DNA from: Haliotispira sp965263485
GTDB taxonomy: Bacteria > Spirochaetota > Spirochaetia > SP-2023
Assembly: GCA_965263485.1 (NCBI GenBank)
Contig: CBDHHO010000001.1
Span: forward strand, 62,001 to 126,000
Direction of reading: 5' to 3'
Length of the DNA: 64,000 nt
Shown here: positions 45,760-53,918 of the stretch, in pieces
Position numbering within the stretch: the first letter of the stretch is position 1
How the letters are laid out: each line of letters begins with the position of its first letter
Notes under the pieces: generated by a model
Database searches by the model: none
What the model saw: the letters and a program-made list of their open reading frames with translations, nothing else
Told to the model about the DNA's origin: nothing
Made by a program: the position numbers and the translations under genes

Positions 45760-46113
45760 ATGTTTACCAACAACAAGGCCAAACTCGCATACGATCCCGA
45801 AACAGGCCAACTCGGAACGGCCCGCACCGAAGGCACTATTTCGTATCTGAATGCCAATGAATTATTGAGCAGTGATATAGGCAAACAACTGCACATTGCC
45901 ACGGTACTGTCCCACGAGAGTGCCCGGGACGGCAGAGACAGCCCCAACCAACAGTCCGAAACTCGGGAATCGGTGCGGGCCCACTGGCTAAGCGAGCCCC
46001 CCAACCCCCTTCAGGGGGTTGGGGGCTCGGAAACAAAGCTTGCCCTGTTGGATCCGTTTCGCTATAATATTCAACATAAGTTTAAAAGTGAACGTATACG
46101 ATCAAGCCTATAA
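45760..46113 (+). pseudogene. Toxin core fragment interrupted by Rpn element 4
   Basis: It has the same start as 12089 ('FTNNKAKLAYDPETGQLG') and the same break after ACTGG (45987). The frame reads on through a collapsed REP hairpin to a stop at 46113. Confidence 0.75.
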
Positions 46114-47110
46114 AACCCTGCTTTCCAAGCCGGAGGCCTTCTGTCAGTTTATGAAGGCCCTGATTCCCGAAAAGTATTCCAGTCTCATCGAACCCGAAAA
46201 TATCCAAAGCATCGACAAAAGCTTCATCGCCTCAAACCATAAAGAATATGAATCTGATCTTATCTACAAAGTTACCATAGGGGAACGGGAAGCCTGGGTT
46301 TATATCCTGATGGAATTCCAGTCGACGGTAGACCGCTTGATGCCCTTTCGGATACTCAATTACGTTACGCAGTTGTACATGACGTTGCTGAATGTATACG
46401 ACGAGAACGACAAAAAACCGGGGATACTGCCGCTGGTTTTGTATAACGGGAACGCTAACTGGAATGTAAGCACCCAAGTGGCGGACTTAATCGATAAAAC
46501 GTATGTTGCGGAAAACTTCCTGCCCCATATAGAGTACATGTTACTGGATCTGAGTCAGATTACCGATGTGGCCCTGGAGCAAATGAAGGGACTGGTGGCT
46601 GCCGTAATCTACGCCGAAAAATATGGCAGGGAAGAGCATTGGAAAGAAGCCCATACGCGGCTGACACATTTTGTGAGAGAATGCAACCCGAAAGAACTGG
46701 ATTGGTTTACAGGCTGGTTTAAGACCATCCTTTCGGATAAACTGAGCGAAGAACGGATAAATCAATTAATCCAAACAGGAAACAAGGAGCAGGGGAATAT
46801 GCTGGCAGATGTAATGGAAGAAATACACGCACAGGGGCTGCAAGAAGGGGAGCAGTTGGGGCTGCAAAGAGGGGAAGAACTGGGGCTGCAAAAGGGTCGG
46901 CAAGAAGGTCGGCAAGAAGGTCGGCAAGAAGGTCGGCAAGAAGGTCGGCAAGAAGGTCGGCAAGAAGGTCGGCAAGAAGGTCGGCAAGAAGGAGCTCACC
47001 AAAAGGCCGTGGAAACCGCCCGGATTCTTCTAAAAATGGGACTTTCCATAGAACAGGTGATGAAAGGCACCGGGTTAAGCCGGAAAGAGGTCGGGAAACT
47101 TCTGGAGTGA
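46088..47110 (+). CDS. Rpn-family PD-(D/E)XK nuclease / putative transposase, copy 4
   Basis: This 340-aa protein, from GTG 46088, is the longest copy, with eight GRQE units (46895-46990). The nuclease domain is identical in its key residues to the other copies. From 46030 to 47530 the DNA is almost the same as 21525-22985, so this block was duplicated as a unit. Confidence 0.85.
   Translation: MNVYDQAYKTLLSKPEAFCQFMKALIPEKYSSLIEPENIQSIDKSFIASNHKEYESDLIYKVTIGEREAWVYILMEFQSTVDRLMPFRILNYVTQLYMTLLNVYDENDKKPGILPLVLYNGNANWNVSTQVADLIDKTYVAENFLPHIEYMLLDLSQITDVALEQMKGLVAAVIYAEKYGREEHWKEAHTRLTHFVRECNPKELDWFTGWFKTILSDKLSEERINQLIQTGNKEQGNMLADVMEEIHAQGLQEGEQLGLQRGEELGLQKGRQEGRQEGRQEGRQEGRQEGRQEGRQEGRQEGAHQKAVETARILLKMGLSIEQVMKGTGLSRKEVGKLLE
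46895..46990 (+). repeat. 12-bp in-frame tandem repeat, 8 units
   Basis: Eight GGTCGGCAAGAA units encode (GRQE)8 in Rpn copy 4. Confidence 0.9.
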
Positions 47111-47203
47111 AGTCCTGGCTCTCATTTAGAACCTTTGCCTGCGCTGCCTGAAATTTAAGGTGTATCGAAGGCCCCGGAAATCATGCTCTCTCATTCGGGG
47201 GCC

Positions 47204-47290
47204 ACGGTACTGTCCCACGAGAGCTACCGGGACGGCAGGATTGGCCCCAACCAGCAGGTCGAAACCCGGGAATCGGTACAGGTCCACTGG
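47204..47290 (+). pseudogene. Toxin core relic after Rpn element 4
   Basis: It encodes the 'TVLSHESYRDGRIGPNQQVE' segment up to 'VHW', then is cut by a REP unit. It is the same as 22658-22744. Confidence 0.7.
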
Positions 47291-47393
47291 CTAAGCGAGC
47301 CCCCGACCCCTAAAGGGGGAGGATTGTAAATCTTTTCTATTAAATATCTTCAATCGTGCACAAACAGATTTCTCCCCCTTCAGGGGGTCGGGG
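47291..47393. repeat. Solo REP-like inverted-repeat unit
   Basis: This is a second copy of the gene-less unit at 22745-22847, with arms CCCCGACCCCTAAAGGGGGA and CTCCCCCTTCAGGGGGTC. Confidence 0.7.
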
Positions 47394-47395
47394 CG

Positions 47396-47671
47396 TTGAG
47401 CAGTGCGGTCCTGGGCGAGGCGCTGGACGGCAAGGGTCTGTTACTCAATGCAGCATTTGCGGGCCTTGGGGGAGGAATTGCGTCCGGTCTGGGGCAGATG
47501 GAGGGTCTGGGCTCTCTGGGGGAGGATATGCTCAATTCGGGAGTCCACTTTGGCTTAGACACCGGCAAGGCGGCGTTGATAGCACTGGGCAGGGCCCAAA
47601 CGCTGCTCGGTTTTTTTCTTCTTTTCTGTGCCATATTAATGGTTGAGCTCAAGGCAGCGGGGAAAGGCTGA
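47396..47671 (+). pseudogene. Truncated toxin core fragment at the array end
   Basis: The frame gives 'SSAVLGEALDGKG' through 'GLDTGKAALIAL', then jumps to the anchor 'GRAQTLLG' and leaves recognisable toxin sequence at ~47606. It is the right-most piece of the array. The jump from 'TGKAALIAL' to 'GRAQTL' is the same kind of shortcut seen at 27537-27590. Confidence 0.75.
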
Positions 47672-47703
47672 GCCGAATCAGAGCCCGGCATCAGAGCCCG
47701 GTA

Positions 47704-47723
47704 CTTCGATACACCTTGAATTT
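47704..47723 (-). repeat. Inverted 20-nt match to the Rpn element right end
   Basis: On the minus strand this reads AAATTCAAGGTGTATCGAAG, identical to the last 20 nt of Rpn copies 1 and 3. It may be the relic of an oppositely oriented element. Confidence 0.5.
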
Positions 47724-47736
47724 CTACAGACAGCTT

Positions 47737-48417
47737 TTAATTTTCGGGATTGATATCATTGTCTGAAGATAGAGGTATTAGTACTCCTTGAACCCCGCTC
47801 ACATATAGTTTAGGATCATTCGGCCTGATTTCCAGAAAAACAAGCTTGGTGCCATCGGCATCCAGCAAAGTCAGTCGGTTCTTTTCTGCATCGACAGAAT
47901 ATTTACTGGCAGTTTTTTTCGAGCCAGATTGATCCACAAACAGATTCGTACGGGTAATATCTTCTAATTTACCACCTGTATTCGGACTATTGAAGAAAAC
48001 TTGGCCCGCAAGCAATGTCGTACTTATTTTTAATTGCTGCGGAGTGCTAGAGGATATTTGTATTACTATCGCTCCTTGTTGGTGATTCCCAGCGGTAAAG
48101 TATTGATTGCTGGAGAGATTGTGCTGCTGAAGGGCTGCGGAAATCCATTGACGCAGTTGCGAGTTGCTGTTTTTGAGAGCTGAAGCAATGTCGGCCTCCC
48201 CGGTGTAGGCGGTAATGGCCACGCCTTCTCCCAGCACTGTGGGAGCTGATTCAGTGACCAATTGGTCGCTTGGGGTGTAATTGGGGTCTGAGTCTCCGGC
48301 ACCAGCTCCGGGCGGAGTACAGGAAAGCGCAAGCAAGCCGAGCGCAATGGAAAAAATAAGGAATGCTAAGTTGCCCTTCCCCGGGAACTTGGCATTTGGT
48401 TTTTTGGTATCGTTCAT
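47737..48417 (-). CDS. Predicted lipoprotein of unknown function
   Basis: This 226-aa protein has a hydrophobic segment at ~18-32 ending in the lipobox-like 'LLALSC' (Cys ~33), then a Gly/Asp/Thr-rich linker. The signal is typical of spirochaete lipoproteins. The body is mixed beta with 'KLVFLEIRPNDPKLYVSG' near the end; no family was recognised. The ribosome site AGAGG lies in GGGAACCTCTATTTTGCG (48419-48436), a sequence resembling the IS5-type inverted repeat found elsewhere in the window. Confidence 0.75.
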   Translation of the reverse strand: MNDTKKPNAKFPGKGNLAFLIFSIALGLLALSCTPPGAGAGDSDPNYTPSDQLVTESAPTVLGEGVAITAYTGEADIASALKNSNSQLRQWISAALQQHNLSSNQYFTAGNHQQGAIVIQISSSTPQQLKISTTLLAGQVFFNSPNTGGKLEDITRTNLFVDQSGSKKTASKYSVDAEKNRLTLLDADGTKLVFLEIRPNDPKLYVSGVQGVLIPLSSDNDINPEN

Positions 48418-48574
48418 GGGAACCTCTATTTTGCGATGTGGGAGCAGTATACGGGAAGGAGCGGAAGCTGTCTACAGGTTGAACGTGCAGATTATGTCCT
48501 TGATTTTATGGTTCTTCGCACAAAAGAGTGAAAAAGGTATAAAATCCCCTAATCTTTAAAACAAGGAAGATTGT

Positions 48575-49927
48575 ATGGAAGTAGAAGAACACTACAAACA
48601 ACTCCTCAGATTGGACTCTACTTGGAGAATCTCCGATATCGAGCTACAACTATCACAAAATAAGATAGTTATCTGGGTCGAATACCTGGAACGGATGGCT
48701 GCATGCCCCAAGTGCCAGCAAGTTACACCTGTGCATGACCGCAGAAGCTCAAGAACGTGGAGACACCTTAATATCATGCAGTTTGAGACCCATTTGTCCT
48801 GCAGGATTCCTCGCATCAAATGCCCGGAGCATGGAATCCTCAGTATCCCGGTGCCCTGGGCGGATATTCGCAGCCGTTTTACCCTCCTGTTTGAAGGCTT
48901 TGCCGTGGAGCTTCTTGAGATTGCACGCAGTGTAGAAGAAGCTCGCAAACTACTGGGAGTCAACTGGCACCAACTGGAGGATATTAAACGTAAAGCTGTC
49001 GCACGTGGACTGAAACGGCGCAGTAATGCGGCAATACCATACCTGGGCATTGATGAGAAACAATTTAAGGGGACCTCTAAAAATTCGCTTTTGATGCCGG
49101 ACAAAGGGATTTTTTGCGGCAGCTAGGAACGGGAGCCGAGGCATACTTTGTTGTATGGTAAGGCTTTCGTGACAAAGCTGCTCCGTGAAAAAGACCGAGT
49201 CCGGCGCAAAATTGGAATTTTTAGAGGTCCCCTTAAGCGCGGACATAGCTATGTTTCAGCCTTGGTGGACCTGTGGGGAGGACGCATCCTTGATGTTGTG
49301 GAAGAGCGGACAGAAGAAAGTGCGCAGCAGCTACTGAATAAGGCTCGGAGCCAGCAGAAAGGAGTCGAAGCAGTGGCACTGGATATGTGGCAAGCGTTTG
49401 CTAATGCGGTTAGAACAGTGATACCCCAGGCCGAAATCGTCCATGATCGCTTTCACGTGAGCAAACATCTGAATGAGGCCGTAGACAAGGTAAGGCGGAA
49501 GGCGAACAAGGAGCTGCAGAAGAAAGGAGATAGCACGATCAAGGGGAGTCGGTATTTGTGGCTGCATAATGAAGAGAACATACGCGAAGAGTTCAAGGAA
49601 AGATTTAACGAACTAAAAAGTTGTGACTTAAAAGTCTCACGGGCATAGGAAATAAAAGAATTATGGTGGGATTTTTGGGAGTGTAGCAACGAGGAGTGGG
49701 CGTTAAGACATTTTAAGAAATGATATAGCTGAGCCATCAGAAGCCGATTGGAACCGATAAAAAAGGTGGCGCGCATGATAAAGTGGCATCTGATGGCAGA
49801 GGGATTAAACTCAAAGATCCAGACAATAAAATCGAATGCGAGAGGCTATCGTTCATTTGAGAGTTATCGAACAAGTATATTATTTTATCGTGGAGGCCTT
49901 AATATGAAACCTGTAATCTCACACTAA
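48575..49927 (+). pseudogene. ISL3-family transposase, interrupted and carrying three nonsense codons
   Basis: The first part (48575-49068) has the zinc-binding 'CPKCQQVTPVHD' and 'IKCPEHGI' motifs, 'PWADIRSRFTLLFE' and 'YLGIDEKQFK'. Joining across the miniature element restores 'KRGHSYVSALVDLWGG', followed by 'DMWQAFANAVRTVIPQAEIV' and 'DRFHVSKHLNEAVDKVR'. At 49646 Trp is replaced by TAG, and two further Trp sites just after are TGA. Beyond them the frame stays open with family sequence ('WEIKELWWDFWE', 'EGLNSKIQTIKSNARGYRSF') to TAA at 49925-49927. Confidence 0.85.
49069..49232. mobile_element. 164-bp miniature inverted-repeat element (MITE-like)
   Basis: It has perfect 17-bp ends, GGGGACCTCTAAAAATT and AATTTTTAGAGGTCCCC, and is flanked by TTAA on both sides (49065-49068 and 49233-49236). 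Removing the element and one TTAA rejoins the ISL3 transposase in frame (Gln-Phe-Lys-Arg-Gly-His). The ends match the IS5-family element at 34859, which is the likely source of transposase. Confidence 0.9.
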
Positions 49928-49946
49928 GCTGCGAAGAACCATATTA

Positions 49947-51164
49947 TTATTCCAAATCCAGGAGCTGATCAAATTGACTGCCAATCTCATTGCTGATCCC
50001 ATTGAGTTCTTCTGCCAGAACCAACTTTGTCTCCGAATCAATAATGGATTTTGCCTCACCGTCAGCAATTTCATAAGCCATGAATTTTTCCGGGGGAATA
50101 TGCAGATCTTGTGGAAGAATCTTTTCCAATTGGCTTCGCAACTGCGGTTTTGTCTCTGAGATATATCCGGCTTTTATGTAGTTGTTAAAAGCACTGAGTA
50201 TAAGGGGGCTGTGGGTAGTAACCAGCAGACCGGAGCTTTGCCCGGCGCGCATATAGGCAGCTGTCAGGCTTTCCACCACAGCGCGCTGGGCGCTGGGAAA
50301 TAAATGAGCTTCAGGCTCTTCAATGTAATAGTCTGTGTCATCTTGCCAAGCATCCACAAGTATTGCCAGCGGTAGCAGTTCCTGCTGGCCCGAGGAAAGG
50401 TTTAACAATGCCACCCGGTGCCCATCATGTTGCTGAATGTAGAACTTTTCTCCTCTCTGAATCAATGGACCACCGAGTATTCGGCCCAGTGGTTCAGAAA
50501 ATTCTTTTTTTCGCTTAATATCTTCTTCCAAGGCATAACCCTCACAATTTATTATAAGCTCATAGTATGAACCAAATGCGATAAGAAATGGATCAATATC
50601 AATATATTGTCTTTCATAAAGTTTTTTAAATGTATTTTTTTTGAAATTGGAAAATAAATTTCTACCAGATGATACAAATATATGTCGTTTAGAAACAGGT
50701 GGATCTATAATATTTTTAGTGTTTTTGTCCTCAAATTTAAATCCTTTCTTGGGGTCCAGGGTCACAAAAATAGAGCAATCATCCTTGTGATATTCTATTT
50801 CAGTTTTGTCATTCATGCTATTGAACCATGATTCTTCCGGAAAAAATCTAGAGAAGTCGGCAATACGTTTCTTTGGAATATTCTTCAGAACTCTTTTCGT
50901 GTATTCGTAATTGGGCCTCAAATTTCTTGTGTCAAGCGAATCTTTATTTTCCAACCAAGAACTATAATCTTGTTCAGCCGTCAAATAATCTCTGAAATAG
51001 CATAGTAGTTTGGCGATAACGCTTTTCCCGGATGCCTGAGGGCCTATCAGGACGTTGATGTCCCTGAATTCTAGGCGAAGATCCTTCAGACCGCAGAAAT
51101 TCCGGATATACAGTGTTTCCCTGGCCCTCTCCGGAAGTTGTTTCTCAGGGTTCTTAGTTGCCAT
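49947..51164 (-). CDS. AAA-family ATPase (OLD/AAA_15-like)
   Basis: This 405-aa protein has Walker A 'GPQASGKS' near residue 42, a signature-like 'NLSSGQQELLPLAIL' (~255), Walker B 'DYYIEEPEAHLFP' (~278) and 'LVTTHSPLIL' (~310). This is the layout of single-protein AAA ATPases of the OLD/RecF-like group; no TOPRIM nuclease domain follows. It is the last gene of the cys operon and overlaps the preceding gene by 11 nt. A direct role in sulfur assimilation is not known; defence or repair ATPases have this shape. The insert at ~100-220 is more AT-rich and family-specific. Confidence 0.8.
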   Translation of the reverse strand: MATKNPEKQLPERARETLYIRNFCGLKDLRLEFRDINVLIGPQASGKSVIAKLLCYFRDYLTAEQDYSSWLENKDSLDTRNLRPNYEYTKRVLKNIPKKRIADFSRFFPEESWFNSMNDKTEIEYHKDDCSIFVTLDPKKGFKFEDKNTKNIIDPPVSKRHIFVSSGRNLFSNFKKNTFKKLYERQYIDIDPFLIAFGSYYELIINCEGYALEEDIKRKKEFSEPLGRILGGPLIQRGEKFYIQQHDGHRVALLNLSSGQQELLPLAILVDAWQDDTDYYIEEPEAHLFPSAQRAVVESLTAAYMRAGQSSGLLVTTHSPLILSAFNNYIKAGYISETKPQLRSQLEKILPQDLHIPPEKFMAYEIADGEAKSIIDSETKLVLAEELNGISNEIGSQFDQLLDLE

Positions 51165-51879
51165 GAGTTTGTTCTCCTTTGTTCGGCAAAAATGCTGAGA
51201 TCAGTTGCTTTGCCAGCTGCGACAAGTCCCTGCCATCGGGCTTTGTCCAGGCTTCGACAAAAGCTTCAGACTGGTGCAATTCGCGCAGGGCCTCAACCAG
51301 TCGGCGACCGCTCAGGCCGTCTGCGCGCAGCTGCATACGGCATTCGGTGAGCAGTGCGGCCTCCGGCTCACGCTGCTCCAGCAGCCCTTGCAGTTCGCGG
51401 CGCAGCAGGGCAGCATAGTAGGGGCAACGCCCCTTGCTTGACACACCCAACAACAAATGGTCGGTCTGGGCCACGCTCATAAACCAAGTATTGCAAAATT
51501 CTTTCTGGTCGGCGACGTTGCACAGGATGCCGTGCTTACGACAAAAGGCCAGCAGCGAACGGTTCCAGGCGTCGAACTGCGGCGAGGGCAGGCAGGAAAC
51601 TGCCAGCTGGCTGCGCTCGCCATCCACTGCTCCGGGCAACAGTGCTTGCCAGTCGGGGCTGCCGACTTCCGTCAGGCTCACTTCGCTCTGCCGTACAAGC
51701 CGCAATCCCTCGGGCAAGTCATGGCCCGCCTTCTTTGGCAGGAAGGGGCGGAAGCCCCGCAATTTTTCGCGCACCAGAGGAGATGCCTTGCCTTTGGAGC
51801 CTGCTTCACCTGGCAGAAAATCCTCATCCGCTATCAGCAGCAGGACTTGGCGAATTTCAATCATCAAGGGCATATACAT
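51154..51879 (-). CDS. Siroheme synthase N-terminal-like protein (precorrin-2 dehydrogenase/ferrochelatase type), divergent
   Basis: This 241-aa protein shows the Met8/CysG N-terminal pattern in its middle: 'ILCNVADQKEFCNTWFMSVAQ' and then 'LLLGVSSKGRCPYYAALLRREL', matching the usual 'NVVDdpelC..F.PA' and 'aiST.GksP..ar.lR..le'. The N-terminal Gly-rich NAD site (GGG.vA..K) is not recognisable ('LLLIADEDFLPGEAGSKG'). The role, making siroheme for sulfite reductase, is supported by its place 9 nt after cysN. Dehydrogenase activity is uncertain because of the missing nucleotide motif. Confidence 0.7.
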   Translation of the reverse strand: MYMPLMIEIRQVLLLIADEDFLPGEAGSKGKASPLVREKLRGFRPFLPKKAGHDLPEGLRLVRQSEVSLTEVGSPDWQALLPGAVDGERSQLAVSCLPSPQFDAWNRSLLAFCRKHGILCNVADQKEFCNTWFMSVAQTDHLLLGVSSKGRCPYYAALLRRELQGLLEQREPEAALLTECRMQLRADGLSGRRLVEALRELHQSEAFVEAWTKPDGRDLSQLAKQLISAFLPNKGEQTHGN

Positions 51880-51888
51880 GGCGCAGAC

Positions 51889-53778
51889 CTATAGGTAGTA
51901 ATCCAGCAGCACATTGCGCCGGATCAGCATTTCGCCCAGCCGGGCAATTCCCTCATCTATCGGCAGCTGTTCCTCAAGGTTGAAATGTACCACCTCATCG
52001 GGCAGGTAGCCGGGGCCAAGCTGAACGATTACATGCTGGTACGGCGAATTAAGCGTGGCCAGCAGCTGGAGTTCATTGCGGTCCAAGCGGCTCAGGGACG
52101 TAATCAGAATGGCACCCGAGTCGCAGAACATGTGGGCCGTTTCGCCCAGCCTTTGCAGGCTTTCGGTGCGTTCGGCCTGGCTGATCAGGGGGCTGTGACT
52201 GACTGAGCCAGCTTCACTTGCTGTATCCGGCTCATCCGATTGGGTCGGGTTTCCCGCCTCTGGGGGCTGTACCTGATGCGAGATGCGCATGTTGCGCGGT
52301 GCCAGGTAATAGACATAGCGTCCCTGCCTGAATAGCTTCTCTTCGAGGGCCTTGGCGTATTGGTTGCCCAGCCCGGTATCTTCACAACTAATAATGACCA
52401 GGATGGCCTGCTGGTTGTAGCGTCCTGAGCGCAAACCGGGAGTCAGACTGCTGCGCTGCCAGAAAGCTTCACGTTCGCGGATATGACGCTGCAACAGGCT
52501 TTCGCCTTCGGCAGCGGAACCCAGTATGATGCCGCCACCGGCGATGTCGTATTCATCAACAACCACAAAACGACCGGTCTGGGGCACTTGCTGCACCGGG
52601 TCGAAGGCCACCGGGCTCAATGATTCGAGCACGCAGTCGGCCACATCGTGCAGGTCAACCTGCTGTTTGCCGCGCACCGAACTCAGTTCGGAGGCATCCA
52701 GTACATTGTGCACCCTTTTCAGGCGCATTGAATGCTCGGCGGTGGCGATCTTTAATTTGTACTTTTTGCCTGGCACCATGGGCCTGCGCCCCATCCAGAA
52801 CAGGTTGACGCGCAGCTCTTTGCTGACCTGAGGCTTGAGCTGCCCCTCATCAGCGTGTACCATCAATTCGCCCTGTTTGATATAAATTTCAGGCTCCAAG
52901 GTGAAACCAATCGATTTCCCGGCTTCGACTTGCTGTTGTTCGGGCGCGTTAAATTCTTCAATTGAGGCGATTCGGGCGCACTTGCCCGAAGGCAGAAAGA
53001 GCACTTCATCGCCTTTGGTCACCCGTCCGGTTTCGATGCGTCCGGCAGAAATCCTTCGCCCATCGCCACGTTCGGTGAACTTGTAAATGTCTTGAACCGG
53101 AAAGCGCAGCGGCTTGGCATTGTAGGACTGTTCTTTGTCAAAGCGGTCCATCACGCTCAGCAAGTCGCCACCGCTAAACCAAGGCATTTTTTCGGAAGGC
53201 TGGCAAAGGTTCTGCCCGAAGAAGGCCGAGACCGGTAGAAATTCGCGCGGCTCAATGTTGATCTGCTGTAGAAAGGCCCGGTATTCTTCACGGATGGACT
53301 CAAAGTGGGACTGATCGTAGTCAATCAGGTCCATTTTGTTGACCAGTACCACGACCTGCTGTACGCCCAGCATGCTCAGCATGTAGCCGTGGCGCCGCGA
53401 ATTTTCCTGCACGCCCTCCTTGGCATCAATGACCAGAATCGCGGCCTCGGCGCGGGCCGCGCCGGTAATCATGTTTTTCAAAAATTCGATGTGCCCGGGC
53501 GCGTCAATGATAATGTAGTCACGCTTGTCAGACTTGAAAAAACAGCGTGCGGTATCGATGGTGATGCCCTGGCTTTGTTCGTTCTGCAATGCATCGAGCA
53601 GGAAGGCGTATTCAAAGGGCTTAGCATTGCGCTCGCACATGGCGCGCACCTGTTCCAACCTGCCCTCCGGCAGGGCACCGGTGTCCGCCAGCAGGCGTCC
53701 GATAACCGTACTTTTGCCGTGATCGACGTGGCCAACCACCACCACATTGAATTGTTCACGTTGTTGCTCTTGTACCAT
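51889..53778 (-). CDS. cysN: Sulfate adenylyltransferase large subunit with degenerate APS-kinase domain
   Basis: This 629-aa protein has a GTPase domain with G1 'GHVDHGKST' (~16), 'DALQNEQSQGITID' (~62), 'DAPGH' (~92) and 'NKMDL' (~147), then the two beta-barrel domains of CysN. From ~440 it continues into a CysC-like region ('QQAILVIISCEDTG', 'ALEEKLFRQGRYVYYL', 'ERTESLQRLGETAHMFCDSGAILIT'). The kinase P-loop (normally GxSGxGKST) reads 'SCEDTGLGNQ', so this half cannot bind ATP in the usual way. It activates sulfate to APS together with CysD. The next gene starts 9 nt downstream; cysD lies 140 bp upstream. Confidence 0.9.
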   Translation of the reverse strand: MVQEQQREQFNVVVVGHVDHGKSTVIGRLLADTGALPEGRLEQVRAMCERNAKPFEYAFLLDALQNEQSQGITIDTARCFFKSDKRDYIIIDAPGHIEFLKNMITGAARAEAAILVIDAKEGVQENSRRHGYMLSMLGVQQVVVLVNKMDLIDYDQSHFESIREEYRAFLQQINIEPREFLPVSAFFGQNLCQPSEKMPWFSGGDLLSVMDRFDKEQSYNAKPLRFPVQDIYKFTERGDGRRISAGRIETGRVTKGDEVLFLPSGKCARIASIEEFNAPEQQQVEAGKSIGFTLEPEIYIKQGELMVHADEGQLKPQVSKELRVNLFWMGRRPMVPGKKYKLKIATAEHSMRLKRVHNVLDASELSSVRGKQQVDLHDVADCVLESLSPVAFDPVQQVPQTGRFVVVDEYDIAGGGIILGSAAEGESLLQRHIREREAFWQRSSLTPGLRSGRYNQQAILVIISCEDTGLGNQYAKALEEKLFRQGRYVYYLAPRNMRISHQVQPPEAGNPTQSDEPDTASEAGSVSHSPLISQAERTESLQRLGETAHMFCDSGAILITSLSRLDRNELQLLATLNSPYQHVIVQLGPGYLPDEVVHFNLEEQLPIDEGIARLGEMLIRRNVLLDYYL

Positions 53779-53918
53779 ATTTCGTCCTGAGAAAGTTGTC
53801 AGTCTCGGGAATTTCCCATCATTCTGTGTATTCTGTACTCAGCAGCAGTTTTTTCCCGCTGCGAGGTTTTACTCCGCCGGCAAGGCTTGCGCCACAAGAC
53901 AACTGTGCCTCTCAGCAC

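Larger units (their letters stand above)
45988..47172 (+). mobile_element. Rpn/REP element copy 4 (collapsed left end)
   Basis: The left end here is a single hairpin, GAGCCCCCCAACCCCC then TTCAGGGGGTTGGGGGCTC. The ~75 bp between the two REP arms of the other copies is missing, as if the inverted arms had recombined. The rest is as in copy 2, including the right flank. Confidence 0.7.
48510..49940 (+). mobile_element. ISL3-family insertion sequence (degraded)
   Basis: It is bounded by GGTTCTTCGCA (48510-48520) and its inverse TGCGAAGAACC (49930-49940). It contains one transposase gene, broken as described below, and a 164-bp inserted miniature element. No clear 8-bp target duplication was seen. 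The right end lies 6 nt from the stop of the ATPase gene. Confidence 0.75.

Noticed and set aside
46895..46990. CRISPR-like direct repeat
   Set aside because: The 12-bp units are contiguous, without spacers, and in frame within the nuclease gene.
1..47600. Prophage or tailed-phage-derived region
   Set aside because: No capsid, terminase, tail or integrase genes were seen. The repeats are explained by toxin cassettes.
49646..49760. Use of TGA/TAG as Trp (alternative genetic code)
   Set aside because: TGA and TAG act as normal stops throughout the window, and Trp is encoded by TGG in intact genes such as cysD. Mutation of a dead transposase is simpler.
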